A DNA stretch of 64,000 nt from positions 1 to 64,000 of IMG/VR virus record IMGVR_UViG_3300031885_000010; one strand, written 5' to 3'. The stretch comes from a virus. Position 1 is the first letter of the stretch. Every line of letters begins with the position of its first letter. Shown here in pieces: positions 50,305 to 56,847 of the stretch. Below the pieces are notes generated by a model. It was not told the origin of the DNA, did not search any database, and was given only the letters and a program-made list of their open reading frames with translations. The translations under genes were made by a program, and so were the position numbers.

Positions 50305-50306
50305 CA

Positions 50307-50325
50307 GTCTGATAAAACAACAGAC
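50307..50325 (+). promoter_or_regulatory. pre-SD hairpin 1
   Basis: Stem GTCTG/CAGAC with 9-base loop ATAAAACAA, followed by AGAAAGAGAGG. First of a family sharing position and loop consensus but different stems. Confidence 0.6.
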
Positions 50326-50344
50326 AAGAAAGAGAGGTTATAAA

Positions 50345-50758
50345 ATGAATGAAAGAATATTTCAAACAGGTAAGAGATTACAAATAGCTATTGATAATCC
50401 AGAGAAATTTGAAGGAATGCAAGACTATCTTGATCGAGCCTTTGCTTATTTAATGTTCGATCAAGATGGAGATGCACCGGAAAAAATCTTTAATGGTGCA
50501 TGGTTTGAAGTGCCATATTGGATTGAGAAGTATCATAACAAATTGGATGATGATTTAAATGATAAATATCTGTGTGAATATATTCCAGGACACTATGAAC
50601 CATTGAAATATGGCCATATTCAAGAGTATGAAGGAAAACAGTATAAATATATTGATAGTCAATCCTTAAGTGAAGAAATGGAACACCAAACAAAGGATGG
50701 AAAATATATTTATGAAAATAGGGGTTATTCATTTCTCAGAATATGGCGGTTAGTATAG
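50345..50758 (+). CDS. early protein, 137 aa
   Basis: ATG 50345 after AAAGAGAGGTTATAAA; the frame from 50267 would run through the hairpin. Acidic, aromatic, soluble (FNGAWFEVPYWIEKYHN, HYEPLKYGHIQEYEGKQYKY). Unrecognised. Confidence 0.6.
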   Translation: MNERIFQTGKRLQIAIDNPEKFEGMQDYLDRAFAYLMFDQDGDAPEKIFNGAWFEVPYWIEKYHNKLDDDLNDKYLCEYIPGHYEPLKYGHIQEYEGKQYKYIDSQSLSEEMEHQTKDGKYIYENRGYSFLRIWRLV

Positions 50759-50774
50759 TAGGATTAACCTTTGA

Positions 50775-50798
50775 TTGCTCGATAGATCATCGAAGCAA
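50775..50798 (+). promoter_or_regulatory. pre-SD hairpin 2
   Basis: TTGCTCG pairs with CGA-a-GCAA (one bulged A) around loop ATAGATCAT, then AGAAAGAGAGG before ATG 50815. Confidence 0.65.
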
Positions 50799-50814
50799 GA
50801 AAGAGAGGTGATAA

Positions 50815-51003
50815 ATGAGATTTATTCCTAATAATTTGGATGATGATTTTATTGGAAGGAATGATGACGAAGAAATGGATACAGGCAATCTTGACACATA
50901 TATAAAGGATGGAGTGAAAACGTATGCTCTGGGTCATGATTGGTTTGAGAATGAGAAAGCGCCGTATCCTTTATACTCTGTTGAAACAGAAAAAGAGATT
51001 TAA
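50815..51003 (+). CDS. acidic early protein, 62 aa
   Basis: Strongly acidic (LDDDFIGRNDDEEMDTGNLD), short and soluble. Possibly a DNA mimic or inhibitor by composition, but no family is recognised. Confidence 0.5.
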   Translation: MRFIPNNLDDDFIGRNDDEEMDTGNLDTYIKDGVKTYALGHDWFENEKAPYPLYSVETEKEI

Positions 51004-51025
51004 TCTATCATTATTATATAAACCT

Positions 51026-51044
51026 ATCCGATAGAATACCGGAT
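51026..51044 (+). promoter_or_regulatory. pre-SD hairpin 3
   Basis: ATCCG/CGGAT with loop ATAGAATAC, then AAGAAAGAGAGG before ATG 51064. Confidence 0.65.
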
Positions 51045-51063
51045 GAAGAAAGAGAGGGTTGAC

Positions 51064-51891
51064 ATGGAATATGAAAGATTGACTAAAAGGGAAGTAACAC
51101 AAGAGTTAATGAAGGATTGTAAGAATCACGTGAAATGTCTCGTTTGTGGAGAGTGTGTCACGTGTAATTTGAGGCCATGCAGAGACAGTAAAGAACATAT
51201 TGCAATGTCTTATAACCTTGAAGTAAAAAGGTTAGATAATAATACGTTTGAGGTTACTTATCCAAATGGGAATAAGGCTATCCGTTATCACCATACGGAC
51301 ATTATAACTTACCATCCAAATGGCAATATTATCATTAATGTGAATGGATGGTTGACCAGTACAACAAAAGAGCGTCTCAACAATTACTTACCCTCACAAT
51401 GGCGAATCAATCAGATTAATAAGATTTGGTATCTTGCTAACAACTCCCATTCATACGCCTATAAGGATGGAATAACCATTCATGTAGACGGCACAGTCAC
51501 AGGCAATGGCACAGATCCAAAGAAGCTATTGAAGCTTGATAAACAGATCAAGAAGTATATTGAAGGATATGTCAAGGCTCTGTTTGATGGGAAGATTAAG
51601 AAGCCTGGACCTGGTGACTGTTGGGGTTGTTTAATGAAGGATATAAAGACAGGCCAAACAGTATTTGGAACAGATCATTTGTTAGATCATTTTAGAGAAA
51701 GATATTATGTCCCTTCATTGTTAATAAATGCAATCGAAGTATTTCCTGTCTCAATCGCTGCAAAGTCATCAATCGGTTATTATCTGAAATATTACAACCA
51801 AGAATGCAAAGACTTTGAAGATATTGCAAGGGCGCAAATCAAGTCATCCTTGCGCCGGTATCTGCGCCGTCAATTAGGAATGACGACATAA
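51064..51891 (+). CDS. early protein with Cys cluster, 275 aa
   Basis: N-terminal CLVCGECVTCNLRPC, then a beta domain (RLDNNTFEVTYPNGNKAIRY, DIITYHPNGNIIINVNGWL, TTKERLNNYLP) found in many phage and plasmid proteins of unknown function, then a helical C-terminal region (CWGCLMKDIKTGQTVFGTDH, LLDHFRERYYVPSLL). ATG 51064 is chosen for its ribosome site. Confidence 0.6.
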   Translation: MEYERLTKREVTQELMKDCKNHVKCLVCGECVTCNLRPCRDSKEHIAMSYNLEVKRLDNNTFEVTYPNGNKAIRYHHTDIITYHPNGNIIINVNGWLTSTTKERLNNYLPSQWRINQINKIWYLANNSHSYAYKDGITIHVDGTVTGNGTDPKKLLKLDKQIKKYIEGYVKALFDGKIKKPGPGDCWGCLMKDIKTGQTVFGTDHLLDHFRERYYVPSLLINAIEVFPVSIAAKSSIGYYLKYYNQECKDFEDIARAQIKSSLRRYLRRQLGMTT

Positions 51892-51914
51892 ACAGATTGA
51901 GTTAACCTTAACTA

Positions 51915-51933
51915 CCTCGATAGATCACCGAGG
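51915..51933 (+). promoter_or_regulatory. pre-SD hairpin 4
   Basis: CCTCG/CGAGG around loop ATAGATCAC, then AATGGAG before ATG 51948. Confidence 0.65.
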
Positions 51934-51947
51934 GAATGGAGAATAAA

Positions 51948-52088
51948 ATGGAAAACGGAAGGGTATTTTATATTTATGACGTGGTTTTGAATGCATTAAT
52001 AGGAATGAGATTGACAGATGAGGGAATCGAACCAATATATAATGATTCTCTATCTGGTCAAGAAATTACTTCCATTAGTGCTCAATAG
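51948..52088 (+). CDS. micro-protein, 46 aa
   Basis: Starts 14 bases after hairpin 4. Opens YIYDVVLNALIGMRLTDEGI, looks like a small fold with one helix. Its existence is supported by having its own hairpin and ribosome site. Unrecognised. Confidence 0.45.
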   Translation: MENGRVFYIYDVVLNALIGMRLTDEGIEPIYNDSLSGQEITSISAQ

Positions 52089-52106
52089 GAATGAACCCTT
52101 GACCTA

Positions 52107-52123
52107 TCCAGCACAACACCGGA
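52107..52123 (+). promoter_or_regulatory. pre-SD hairpin 5 (degenerate)
   Basis: TCC/GGA stem with an A-C mismatch and loop GCACAACAC, then ATATGGAGG before ATG 52138. The weakest member of the family. Confidence 0.4.
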
Positions 52124-52137
52124 GATATGGAGGCACT

Positions 52138-52569
52138 ATGAAAGATGTAGAATTTATGACAGCTAAAGAGAAAGAAATGGTATTGAAGCAATGGATAACG
52201 TTTATAAAGAATGGAATGAAAGTAGAACATTTTACAGATAGACTTTATAAGCACCTATCGCTTCATTGCTCATTCATTGCTCATTATAACAGGATGGGTT
52301 TTTATTCAACCTATTTTGAGAGGCCAGAAGATACAATCAGATTCATAGGTCAATTTGACGAAGATCAAGGTCATAAATCCATTGAATACGGAAGTCAATA
52401 CTGGTTTACCGATTCAGATTATAATGACCTCAATCAAGCCATGTGTGAGGCTGTCGAACCGTACAAAAAAGAAATATACCAAACTCGAAGAAATACAGAA
52501 ATGGAAAGAGATATTGAAATATCTAAGGCATTAATGAGAAAACATGGTTTAACTCATTTGGAAGTTTAA
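52138..52569 (+). CDS. early protein, 143 aa
   Basis: ATG 52138 after ATGGAGGCACT. HCSFIAHYNRMGFYSTYFER and YWFTDSDYNDLNQAM are segments recurrent in phage early proteins of unknown function. Charged helical C-terminus. Confidence 0.6.
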   Translation: MKDVEFMTAKEKEMVLKQWITFIKNGMKVEHFTDRLYKHLSLHCSFIAHYNRMGFYSTYFERPEDTIRFIGQFDEDQGHKSIEYGSQYWFTDSDYNDLNQAMCEAVEPYKKEIYQTRRNTEMERDIEISKALMRKHGLTHLEV

Positions 52570-52652
52570 AATTGATGTCCAAGATGACGCAGGACAAGAG
52601 ATAAGGGATAGGTGAAGGGTAAACCATGAACCAGTATTCAATAACTTAGACG

Positions 52653-52673
52653 CTTCCGATAGAACACCGGAGG
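52653..52673 (+). promoter_or_regulatory. pre-SD hairpin 6
   Basis: CTTCCG/CGGAGG (one G-U) with loop ATAGAACAC, then GAAGGGAGAT before ATG 52684. Confidence 0.65.
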
Positions 52674-52683
52674 GAAGGGAGAT

Positions 52684-53106
52684 ATGCCAATGGAAGAACA
52701 AAAAAAATGCAAAGACAGAATAAGGGAGCATTACAAAGGACGAATGGAAGACTTGACTACTCTCTGGAATCTCTACAAAAAGGATTGTGAAGCCAGCGAT
52801 CCCGACCTTGGAACATGGAATGAATACGGATTATGCTTTGACTATGTAGCTCCTGGGACATTCAACGAACAACGAAGAGGATATTGGAGATATCAACTAT
52901 CCTGGGGTGGACCCTCAGATGAATTCAGATTCTATGCAGATGAAAATCTAAATATAACAAAAGTTGAATATTGGTTTATGGACTGGTTTGATGGTGCAAA
53001 GGTCAATGTCTCAGGGAAAAGTCTTGAGCTTCTTATTGAGATATGGGAAGATCTTAAGGAATGCGGAACTATCGAGCATACACAAAAAGAAGCAATGGCA
53101 GCCTAA
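52684..53106 (+). CDS. conserved phage early protein, 140 aa
   Basis: WNEYGLCFDYVAPGTF, YWRYQLSWGGPSDEFRF and YWFMDWFDGA form a recognisable, strongly conserved phage protein whose function is, to my knowledge, unknown. Helical ends flank the beta core. Confidence 0.65.
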   Translation: MPMEEQKKCKDRIREHYKGRMEDLTTLWNLYKKDCEASDPDLGTWNEYGLCFDYVAPGTFNEQRRGYWRYQLSWGGPSDEFRFYADENLNITKVEYWFMDWFDGAKVNVSGKSLELLIEIWEDLKECGTIEHTQKEAMAA

Positions 53107-53125
53107 TCATTTAACCCTTATTCCC

Positions 53126-53154
53126 TCCCTGCATTGCCTTTAAGGTGGTGCAGG
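53126..53154 (+). promoter_or_regulatory. hairpin before a ribosome site (different family)
   Basis: CCCTGCA (53126-53132) with TGCAGGG (53148-53154) and an inner CCTT/AAGG. AAAGGAGACACC follows. Same position as hairpins 1-6 but another loop. Confidence 0.45.
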
Positions 53155-53174
53155 GAAGAAAGGAGACACCAAAA

Positions 53175-53342
53175 ATGAAAGAGCATGAACCTATAAAGAA
53201 TTATTTTGATTTGTGTGAAGCAATCAATTCTCCAACATTGGGAAGAGATTTACAATATATGGCTGATACAGGGGAGAATCCTGCAGGATATTTTCTCGAT
53301 GAACTCCAACTGATGAGGGAATATTTACAGAGAGAGGAGTAA
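53175..53342 (+). CDS. small helical protein, 55 aa
   Basis: ATG 53175 after GGAGACACCAAAA. Helical, acidic (YFDLCEAINSPTLGRDLQYM, LDELQLMREYLQ). Function unknown. Confidence 0.5.
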   Translation: MKEHEPIKNYFDLCEAINSPTLGRDLQYMADTGENPAGYFLDELQLMREYLQREE

Positions 53343-53345
53343 GCT

Positions 53346-53438
53346 ATAACTGCCGAGACCGAGACCATCATTATATTTATAGCTTTGTTGGTGGCTTATG
53401 GATTGATAAGGGGAGAGAAAGGAGAGAAGAAAGAATGA
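53346..53438 (+). CDS. possible membrane micro-protein with ATA start
   Basis: The frame after the TAA of the previous gene stays open to TGA 53436-53438 and encodes a membrane helix (TIIIFIALLVAYGLI) with a basic tail. There is no ATG; ATA 53346 sits a normal distance after GAGGAG. Its TGA overlaps the next ATG. Translation is unproven. Confidence 0.3.
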   Translation: MTAETETIIIFIALLVAYGLIRGEKGEKKE

Positions 53439-53602
53439 AGATCATAAATAGTCATTGCTTACCATTCTTTTGGGATAAGACAGTGAGTATTTTCGATGCT
53501 ATAACGGGTAAAGAAATAGTTATTCAGAAAGATAAGTTTAAAGATGTGACAACGGACGGCGGAAGATTCGTTCAGTTTTATACATTTGAGATTGAAGATT
53601 AA
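53435..53602 (+). CDS. small beta protein, 55 aa
   Basis: ATG overlaps the preceding TGA. Strand-rich (KTVSIFDAITGKEIVIQKDK, GRFVQFYTFEIED). Leader AAAGGAGAGAAGAAAGA. Unrecognised. Confidence 0.5.
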   Translation: MKIINSHCLPFFWDKTVSIFDAITGKEIVIQKDKFKDVTTDGGRFVQFYTFEIED

Positions 53603-53617
53603 GAAAGGAAAAACAGA

Positions 53618-53830
53618 ATGCCTGTTAGAAAGTATAAAGATTGGTATATTGAGACGGTTGGAGGCCATATCACAATAAAGAGATTTGAAGCTGAAAAAGG
53701 AGATCGATTCAATGATCCGAATCATTATCAATGGCACTGGGCTTTTAAGCTAAAAGATTGTAAGGAACTTTGTGACAAAAGAGATAGGGGAGAAGAAATA
53801 GACGGATTATATCTTAAATCACTTTATTGA
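53618..53830 (+). CDS. small protein, 70 aa
   Basis: Beta start (KDWYIETVGGHITIKRFE) and helical end. GAAAGGAAAAACAGA leader. Unrecognised. Confidence 0.5.
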   Translation: MPVRKYKDWYIETVGGHITIKRFEAEKGDRFNDPNHYQWHWAFKLKDCKELCDKRDRGEEIDGLYLKSLY

Positions 53831-53855
53831 TTCAGAGTAGTATTTAACCCTCGAT

Positions 53856-54053
53856 ATGAATGATGAAGAAAGAAAACAGATTCAAAATGAGATGGAAAAA
53901 GAACATAAATATAGACAGGTCAAATCATTGCATTGTGATCGACCCTTTGAAACCAGAATATTTGGTCGATGGATAACGATTAGATCGAATAAAGAAATAA
54001 TTCAGTGGTTAAGGATTAGAGATAAAAGAATGAAAAAAGAAAGGAGAAAGTAG
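53856..54053 (+). CDS. basic small protein, 65 aa
   Basis: Charged helices at both ends (MNDEERKQIQNEMEKEHKY, RIRDKRMKKERRK) around a short beta part. Possibly nucleic-acid binding. No clear ribosome site. Confidence 0.4.
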   Translation: MNDEERKQIQNEMEKEHKYRQVKSLHCDRPFETRIFGRWITIRSNKEIIQWLRIRDKRMKKERRK

Positions 54054-54054
54054 A

Positions 54055-54180
54055 ATGGATAAAGGAAAAAAGATTTGCATCATTTGTAAGATCCGGCCGG
54101 GGATCAACTATGATGGCAGGGATATTTGCTGTTGCTGTTGGCCGAAGGAGGCTAAGAAGAAAGGAGGAAATGAGAAATGA
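54055..54180 (+). CDS. zinc micro-protein, 41 aa
   Basis: CIICKIRPG and DICCCCWPKE form a four-or-more-Cys metal site. The stop overlaps the next ATG (ATGA 54177). GGAGAAAGTAGA leader. Confidence 0.5.
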   Translation: MDKGKKICIICKIRPGINYDGRDICCCCWPKEAKKKGGNEK

Positions 54181-54362
54181 GCTATTGCTGGACGGGAAAG
54201 TGTAAGATGTATATCTGCACCATCTGTGGGGATCTCAATTACTCCATTATTGCATTGCGTACTGGTAACGTGGAGGTCCAATACTGCCATGAGTGCTGGA
54301 CGGCAAGAACGACACAGGAAGCATGGCGGATTGAGAATGAAGCAATAGCCATGATTAATTAA
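54177..54362 (+). CDS. zinc-finger small protein, 61 aa
   Basis: CKMYICTICGDLN and YCHECWTAR give a standard two-knuckle ribbon. Coupled to the preceding zinc gene. AGGAGGAAATGAGAA leader. Function unknown. Confidence 0.55.
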   Translation: MSYCWTGKCKMYICTICGDLNYSIIALRTGNVEVQYCHECWTARTTQEAWRIENEAIAMIN

Positions 54363-54385
54363 TAACGAGGTAATGGTAACGAGGC

Positions 54386-54493
54386 ATGAAGAATGGTATG
54401 AAGCTAAGAATATACCGCATATGCAGAATGGTAACATGGATCGTTGGAATAATAATTGCAATTGGGGCAGGAATAGTAATTGTGATGTATTGA
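54386..54493 (+). CDS. membrane micro-protein, 35 aa
   Basis: Basic N-terminus (MKNGMKLRIYRICR) then one membrane helix (WIVGIIIAIGAGIVIVMY). AACGAGG lies just upstream. The topology resembles small phage or toxin-like membrane peptides. Unproven. Confidence 0.4.
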   Translation: MKNGMKLRIYRICRMVTWIVGIIIAIGAGIVIVMY

Positions 54494-54507
54494 AAGGAGA
54501 TAGGAAT

Positions 54508-54720
54508 ATGCATACAACAGAAGGGAAGCAATTTACATTCGTTCATCATGGAGATTATTCGGGGGAGATTAAGATCATAAATAATAAATCTCAAAAAATG
54601 GTTGCTGAGATTCCGTTTGAGGACATCAAGCGATTGGTGGCTGAATGGGTGCGAGGAGAATGGATTGAAGCGATTGAAGGTATGGAAGATGACACACTTC
54701 TTGTGGGAAAATTACCCTGA
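54508..54720 (+). CDS. small protein, 70 aa
   Basis: ATG 54508 after GAAAGGAGATAGGAAT. Beta hairpin (QFTFVHHGDYSGEIKIIN) and acidic helix (DIKRLVAEWVRGEWIEAIEG). Similar small proteins are common in phages. Function unknown. Confidence 0.55.
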   Translation: MHTTEGKQFTFVHHGDYSGEIKIINNKSQKMVAEIPFEDIKRLVAEWVRGEWIEAIEGMEDDTLLVGKLP

Positions 54721-54763
54721 ACCACAAGCTATTGTGATATTAATTTCCCTTTGCCTCGGAGGC

Positions 54764-54792
54764 TTGACATTTCTGAACTTATGTTATATTGT
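54764..54792 (+). promoter_or_regulatory. sigma70-type promoter
   Basis: TTGACA (54764-54769), 17-base spacer, TATTGT (54787-54792). A GCCTC-G-GAGGC dyad (54753-54763) abuts the -35 and could be an operator. Transcription would start at about 54799, the first base of a stable hairpin. Confidence 0.5.
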
Positions 54793-54799
54793 AAAAGTT

Positions 54800-54910
54800 G
54801 AGGCGGTTGAAATGGCTTTTTTATTAGGAAAATTTAGAGGCTTTATTCCGAGGGTATTGACTAACAAGCCATTACCGCCTCGACTCGGTTTAAAGCCTTT
54901 TTTATTTTTC
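54800..54910 (+). terminator. attenuator-like leader with terminator
   Basis: Two pairings compete. GAGGCGGT/ACCGCCTC (54800-54807, 54874-54881) plus ATGGCTT/AAGCCAT (54812-54818, 54866-54872) form one long hairpin. Alternatively AGGCTTT (54838-54844), inside its loop, pairs with AAAGCCT (54892-54898), which is followed by a T-rich run as in a terminator. A possible leader frame begins at ATG 54812. Confidence 0.5.
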
Positions 54911-54925
54911 TAATTTGGAGACATA

Positions 54926-55255
54926 ATGAGAAGATTTATTCACCGTGAGAAAGTCAAAGGAGAAAGATGGCATCCATGCATGTGCAAACAGTGTGAGAAA
55001 GATAATAAAAGAAAGGCTCAATGTAGAAAGACATTTCATTATTTTTTGAAAAAGTTTTCTATTAGTTATTTAGACAGTATATGCTCTATTTGTGGTAGTC
55101 CATTCTTTGTTGTTGCACATCATCCAGATTATAATAAACCATTTCAAGTGATTTGGATATGCGTAAGTTGCCACCGACGTATCCATGAAGGAAAACTTCA
55201 TTTTTCAAAAAGATTAATTTTCGATTACATAAAAACACAAGATTTAGTGATGTAA
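54926..55255 (+). CDS. HNH-like zinc endonuclease (second copy)
   Basis: CMCKQCEKDNKRKAQCRKTF and CSICGSPFFVVAHHPDYNKP ... WICVSCHRRIH repeat the pattern of the gene at 4868, so the two are paralogues. Probably a free-standing mobile nuclease, here right behind the attenuator-like leader. TTTGGAGACATA leader. Confidence 0.65.
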   Translation: MRRFIHREKVKGERWHPCMCKQCEKDNKRKAQCRKTFHYFLKKFSISYLDSICSICGSPFFVVAHHPDYNKPFQVIWICVSCHRRIHEGKLHFSKRLIFDYIKTQDLVM

Positions 55256-55269
55256 AAAACTAAAATCAT

Positions 55270-55315
55270 TATATGTGGACTCTTTGCCTATTAGGCAAAA
55301 TTCATGCCACATATA
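55270..55315 (+). terminator. nested hairpins
   Basis: Outer TATATGTGG/CCACATATA (55270-55278, 55307-55315), inner TTTGCCT/AGGCAAA (55283-55289, 55293-55299). Located just after the HNH-like gene; probably an end-of-transcript structure. Confidence 0.5.
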
Positions 55316-55415
55316 TTTTGAGCAAATGCTTGACAAATAAAGGCTGGCGTGATATTTGGTATGGCACACTGAAAATTAGAAATCATAACTTTTTAGCTGA
55401 AATTTGGAGGAGAAA

Positions 55416-55469
55416 ATGAAACAGCAATTAACCATCCAACAATTAATTGGGAATCTCATTGAAGTATGA
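55416..55469 (+). CDS. 17-residue leader peptide
   Basis: GGAGGAGAAA precedes ATG 55416; the peptide MKQQLTIQQLIGNLIEV ends in an ATGA overlap with the next gene. Likely translated only to couple the downstream start. Confidence 0.4.
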   Translation: MKQQLTIQQLIGNLIEV

Positions 55470-55780
55470 TAAATAGATTCCCAAGTGAGTTTTGCGATCA
55501 TGTGATAGCCAGATTGAGGAGGTATCCCATGCAGAAATTCCCAGAAATTGATGCATCAAGGTTAAAGCAGGAAGTAATTTATCAAGGAGTCACCTTTACC
55601 CTCACCCGCCTCACTTATACCAATAATACTTATTCTATAATTGCAGAAGGACTATCGAGACGATCCCATGTTGATCCACCGGATGATAACCTTGGCAGAG
55701 AGATTAGTCTTGGCAGAGCGATGAAGGCACTGAGGAAGAAGTTGAAGCACGAGATTATTCGTCATACCTTAATGGGATGA
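55466..55780 (+). CDS. basic small protein, 104 aa
   Basis: Coupled to the leader peptide. N-terminal helix (CDHVIARLRRYPMQKF), central strands (VIYQGVTFTLTRLTYTNNTY), basic C-terminal helix. Possibly DNA-binding. Unrecognised. Confidence 0.5.
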   Translation: MINRFPSEFCDHVIARLRRYPMQKFPEIDASRLKQEVIYQGVTFTLTRLTYTNNTYSIIAEGLSRRSHVDPPDDNLGREISLGRAMKALRKKLKHEIIRHTLMG

Positions 55781-55785
55781 GCCAT

Positions 55786-55858
55786 CGGGGAGTAAGTCAG
55801 CGGCAGACGGCACGGCTTGGGACCGTGCAGTTCGGAGGTTCGAGTCCTCTCTCCTCGA
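55786..55858 (+). tRNA. tRNA-Pro (anticodon TGG)
   Basis: Cloverleaf: acceptor CGGGGAG/CTCCTCG (one G-U), D stem GTC/GAC, anticodon stem CACGG/CCGTG with loop CTTGGGA, T arm GGAGG-TTCGAGT-CCTCT. The genomic ATACCA after the acceptor would allow a 9-base acceptor (AT...AT) followed by ACCA, so end definition is ambiguous. Sole tRNA seen. Confidence 0.85.
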
Positions 55859-55902
55859 TACCAATTAACCTTTAACCAATCTAACTAAAGGAGGTAATTA
55901 TT

Positions 55903-56838
55903 ATGGGAGGCGGAAGTTACAGTTCAAGGGATTGGGATAGTTTTTCAACGTCAAGAAAGTATCATGATCCAAAAACCACAACAAAACATATTTATAGTAA
56001 GGGGGCACTCGATGATGTCCTTGATCCAAAGAAGTTCCGTATTCGAGAATCAGTTGATGGTTTAGATAATCCTGAATCAACCCCTATCATCTTGGCTCTG
56101 GATGTAACAGGCTCAATGTCTCCGGTTCTTGACAGTATTGCCAGGAAAGGACTCAAGACAATCTGCGAGGAAATTTACAATCGGAAACCAATTACAAATC
56201 CTCATATCTGCATTTTGGGTATCGGAGATGTTGAATGCGATCATGCTCCATTCCAGGCCACTCAATTTGAGGCGGACATTCGGATCTTTGAACAGTTGGA
56301 AAAACTTTTTCTGGAGGGAGGTGGAGGTGGAAACAACTACGAATCCTATATCCTTGCTTGGTACTTTGCAGTCTACAGGACGAAAATAGATTCATTTTCC
56401 AAAAGGGGCCGAAAGGGATTTATCTTCACCGTGGGAGATGAAGAAATTACCCCCAAAATAACCGCCCATGCAATAAAGGAATTTATGGGAGATGGGCAAA
56501 TGAGAGACTTCTCGGCAGAAGAACTTTTCGATCTCGTATCAATGGAATGGAATGTATACCATGTGATCATCAAAGAAGGAGACTACGCATCCAGACAATT
56601 CACTGAAGTCAAGAAATCATGGGAAAACGTGATCGGGATAGAGAGAACAATTCCGCTTGACGATCACATGAAACTCGGAGAAGTAGTAGTTTCTGTTCTC
56701 GAAATGATGGCTGGGAAAAAACCAGAAGAGATTGTGGCATCATGGGACGGAAAGACAGCAATAGTTGTAAAGTCTGCCATTAAGTCTGTGACACCAAGTA
56801 CCGTCACTAAAACAAAGAATATTGATGCCTTCCTATAG
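55903..56838 (+). CDS. von Willebrand A-domain protein
   Basis: LALDVTGSMS near residues 65-73 is the MIDAS metal motif of a vWA domain; the fold continues to about residue 250 (HICILGIGDVECDHAPF, GGGGGNNYESYILAWYF, GFIFTVGDEEI). 311 aa, AAAGGAGGTAATTATT leader. vWA proteins often pair with MoxR-type ATPases; none is adjacent. It lies directly before the PurA/PurZ-like gene. Role unknown. Confidence 0.75.
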   Translation: MGGGSYSSRDWDSFSTSRKYHDPKTTTKHIYSKGALDDVLDPKKFRIRESVDGLDNPESTPIILALDVTGSMSPVLDSIARKGLKTICEEIYNRKPITNPHICILGIGDVECDHAPFQATQFEADIRIFEQLEKLFLEGGGGGNNYESYILAWYFAVYRTKIDSFSKRGRKGFIFTVGDEEITPKITAHAIKEFMGDGQMRDFSAEELFDLVSMEWNVYHVIIKEGDYASRQFTEVKKSWENVIGIERTIPLDDHMKLGEVVVSVLEMMAGKKPEEIVASWDGKTAIVVKSAIKSVTPSTVTKTKNIDAFL

Positions 56839-56847
56839 GAGAAGATT

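Noticed and set aside
50301-50306. TTGACA at 50301 as a promoter -35 for the gene at 50345
   Set aside because: No -10 lies at a 15-19 base distance; the segment is better explained as the end of the 54-aa gene followed by pre-SD hairpin 1.
54602-54913. 103-codon frame spanning promoter and attenuator
   Set aside because: Its body overlaps a supported gene in another frame and its end is the translation of terminator stems and T-runs.
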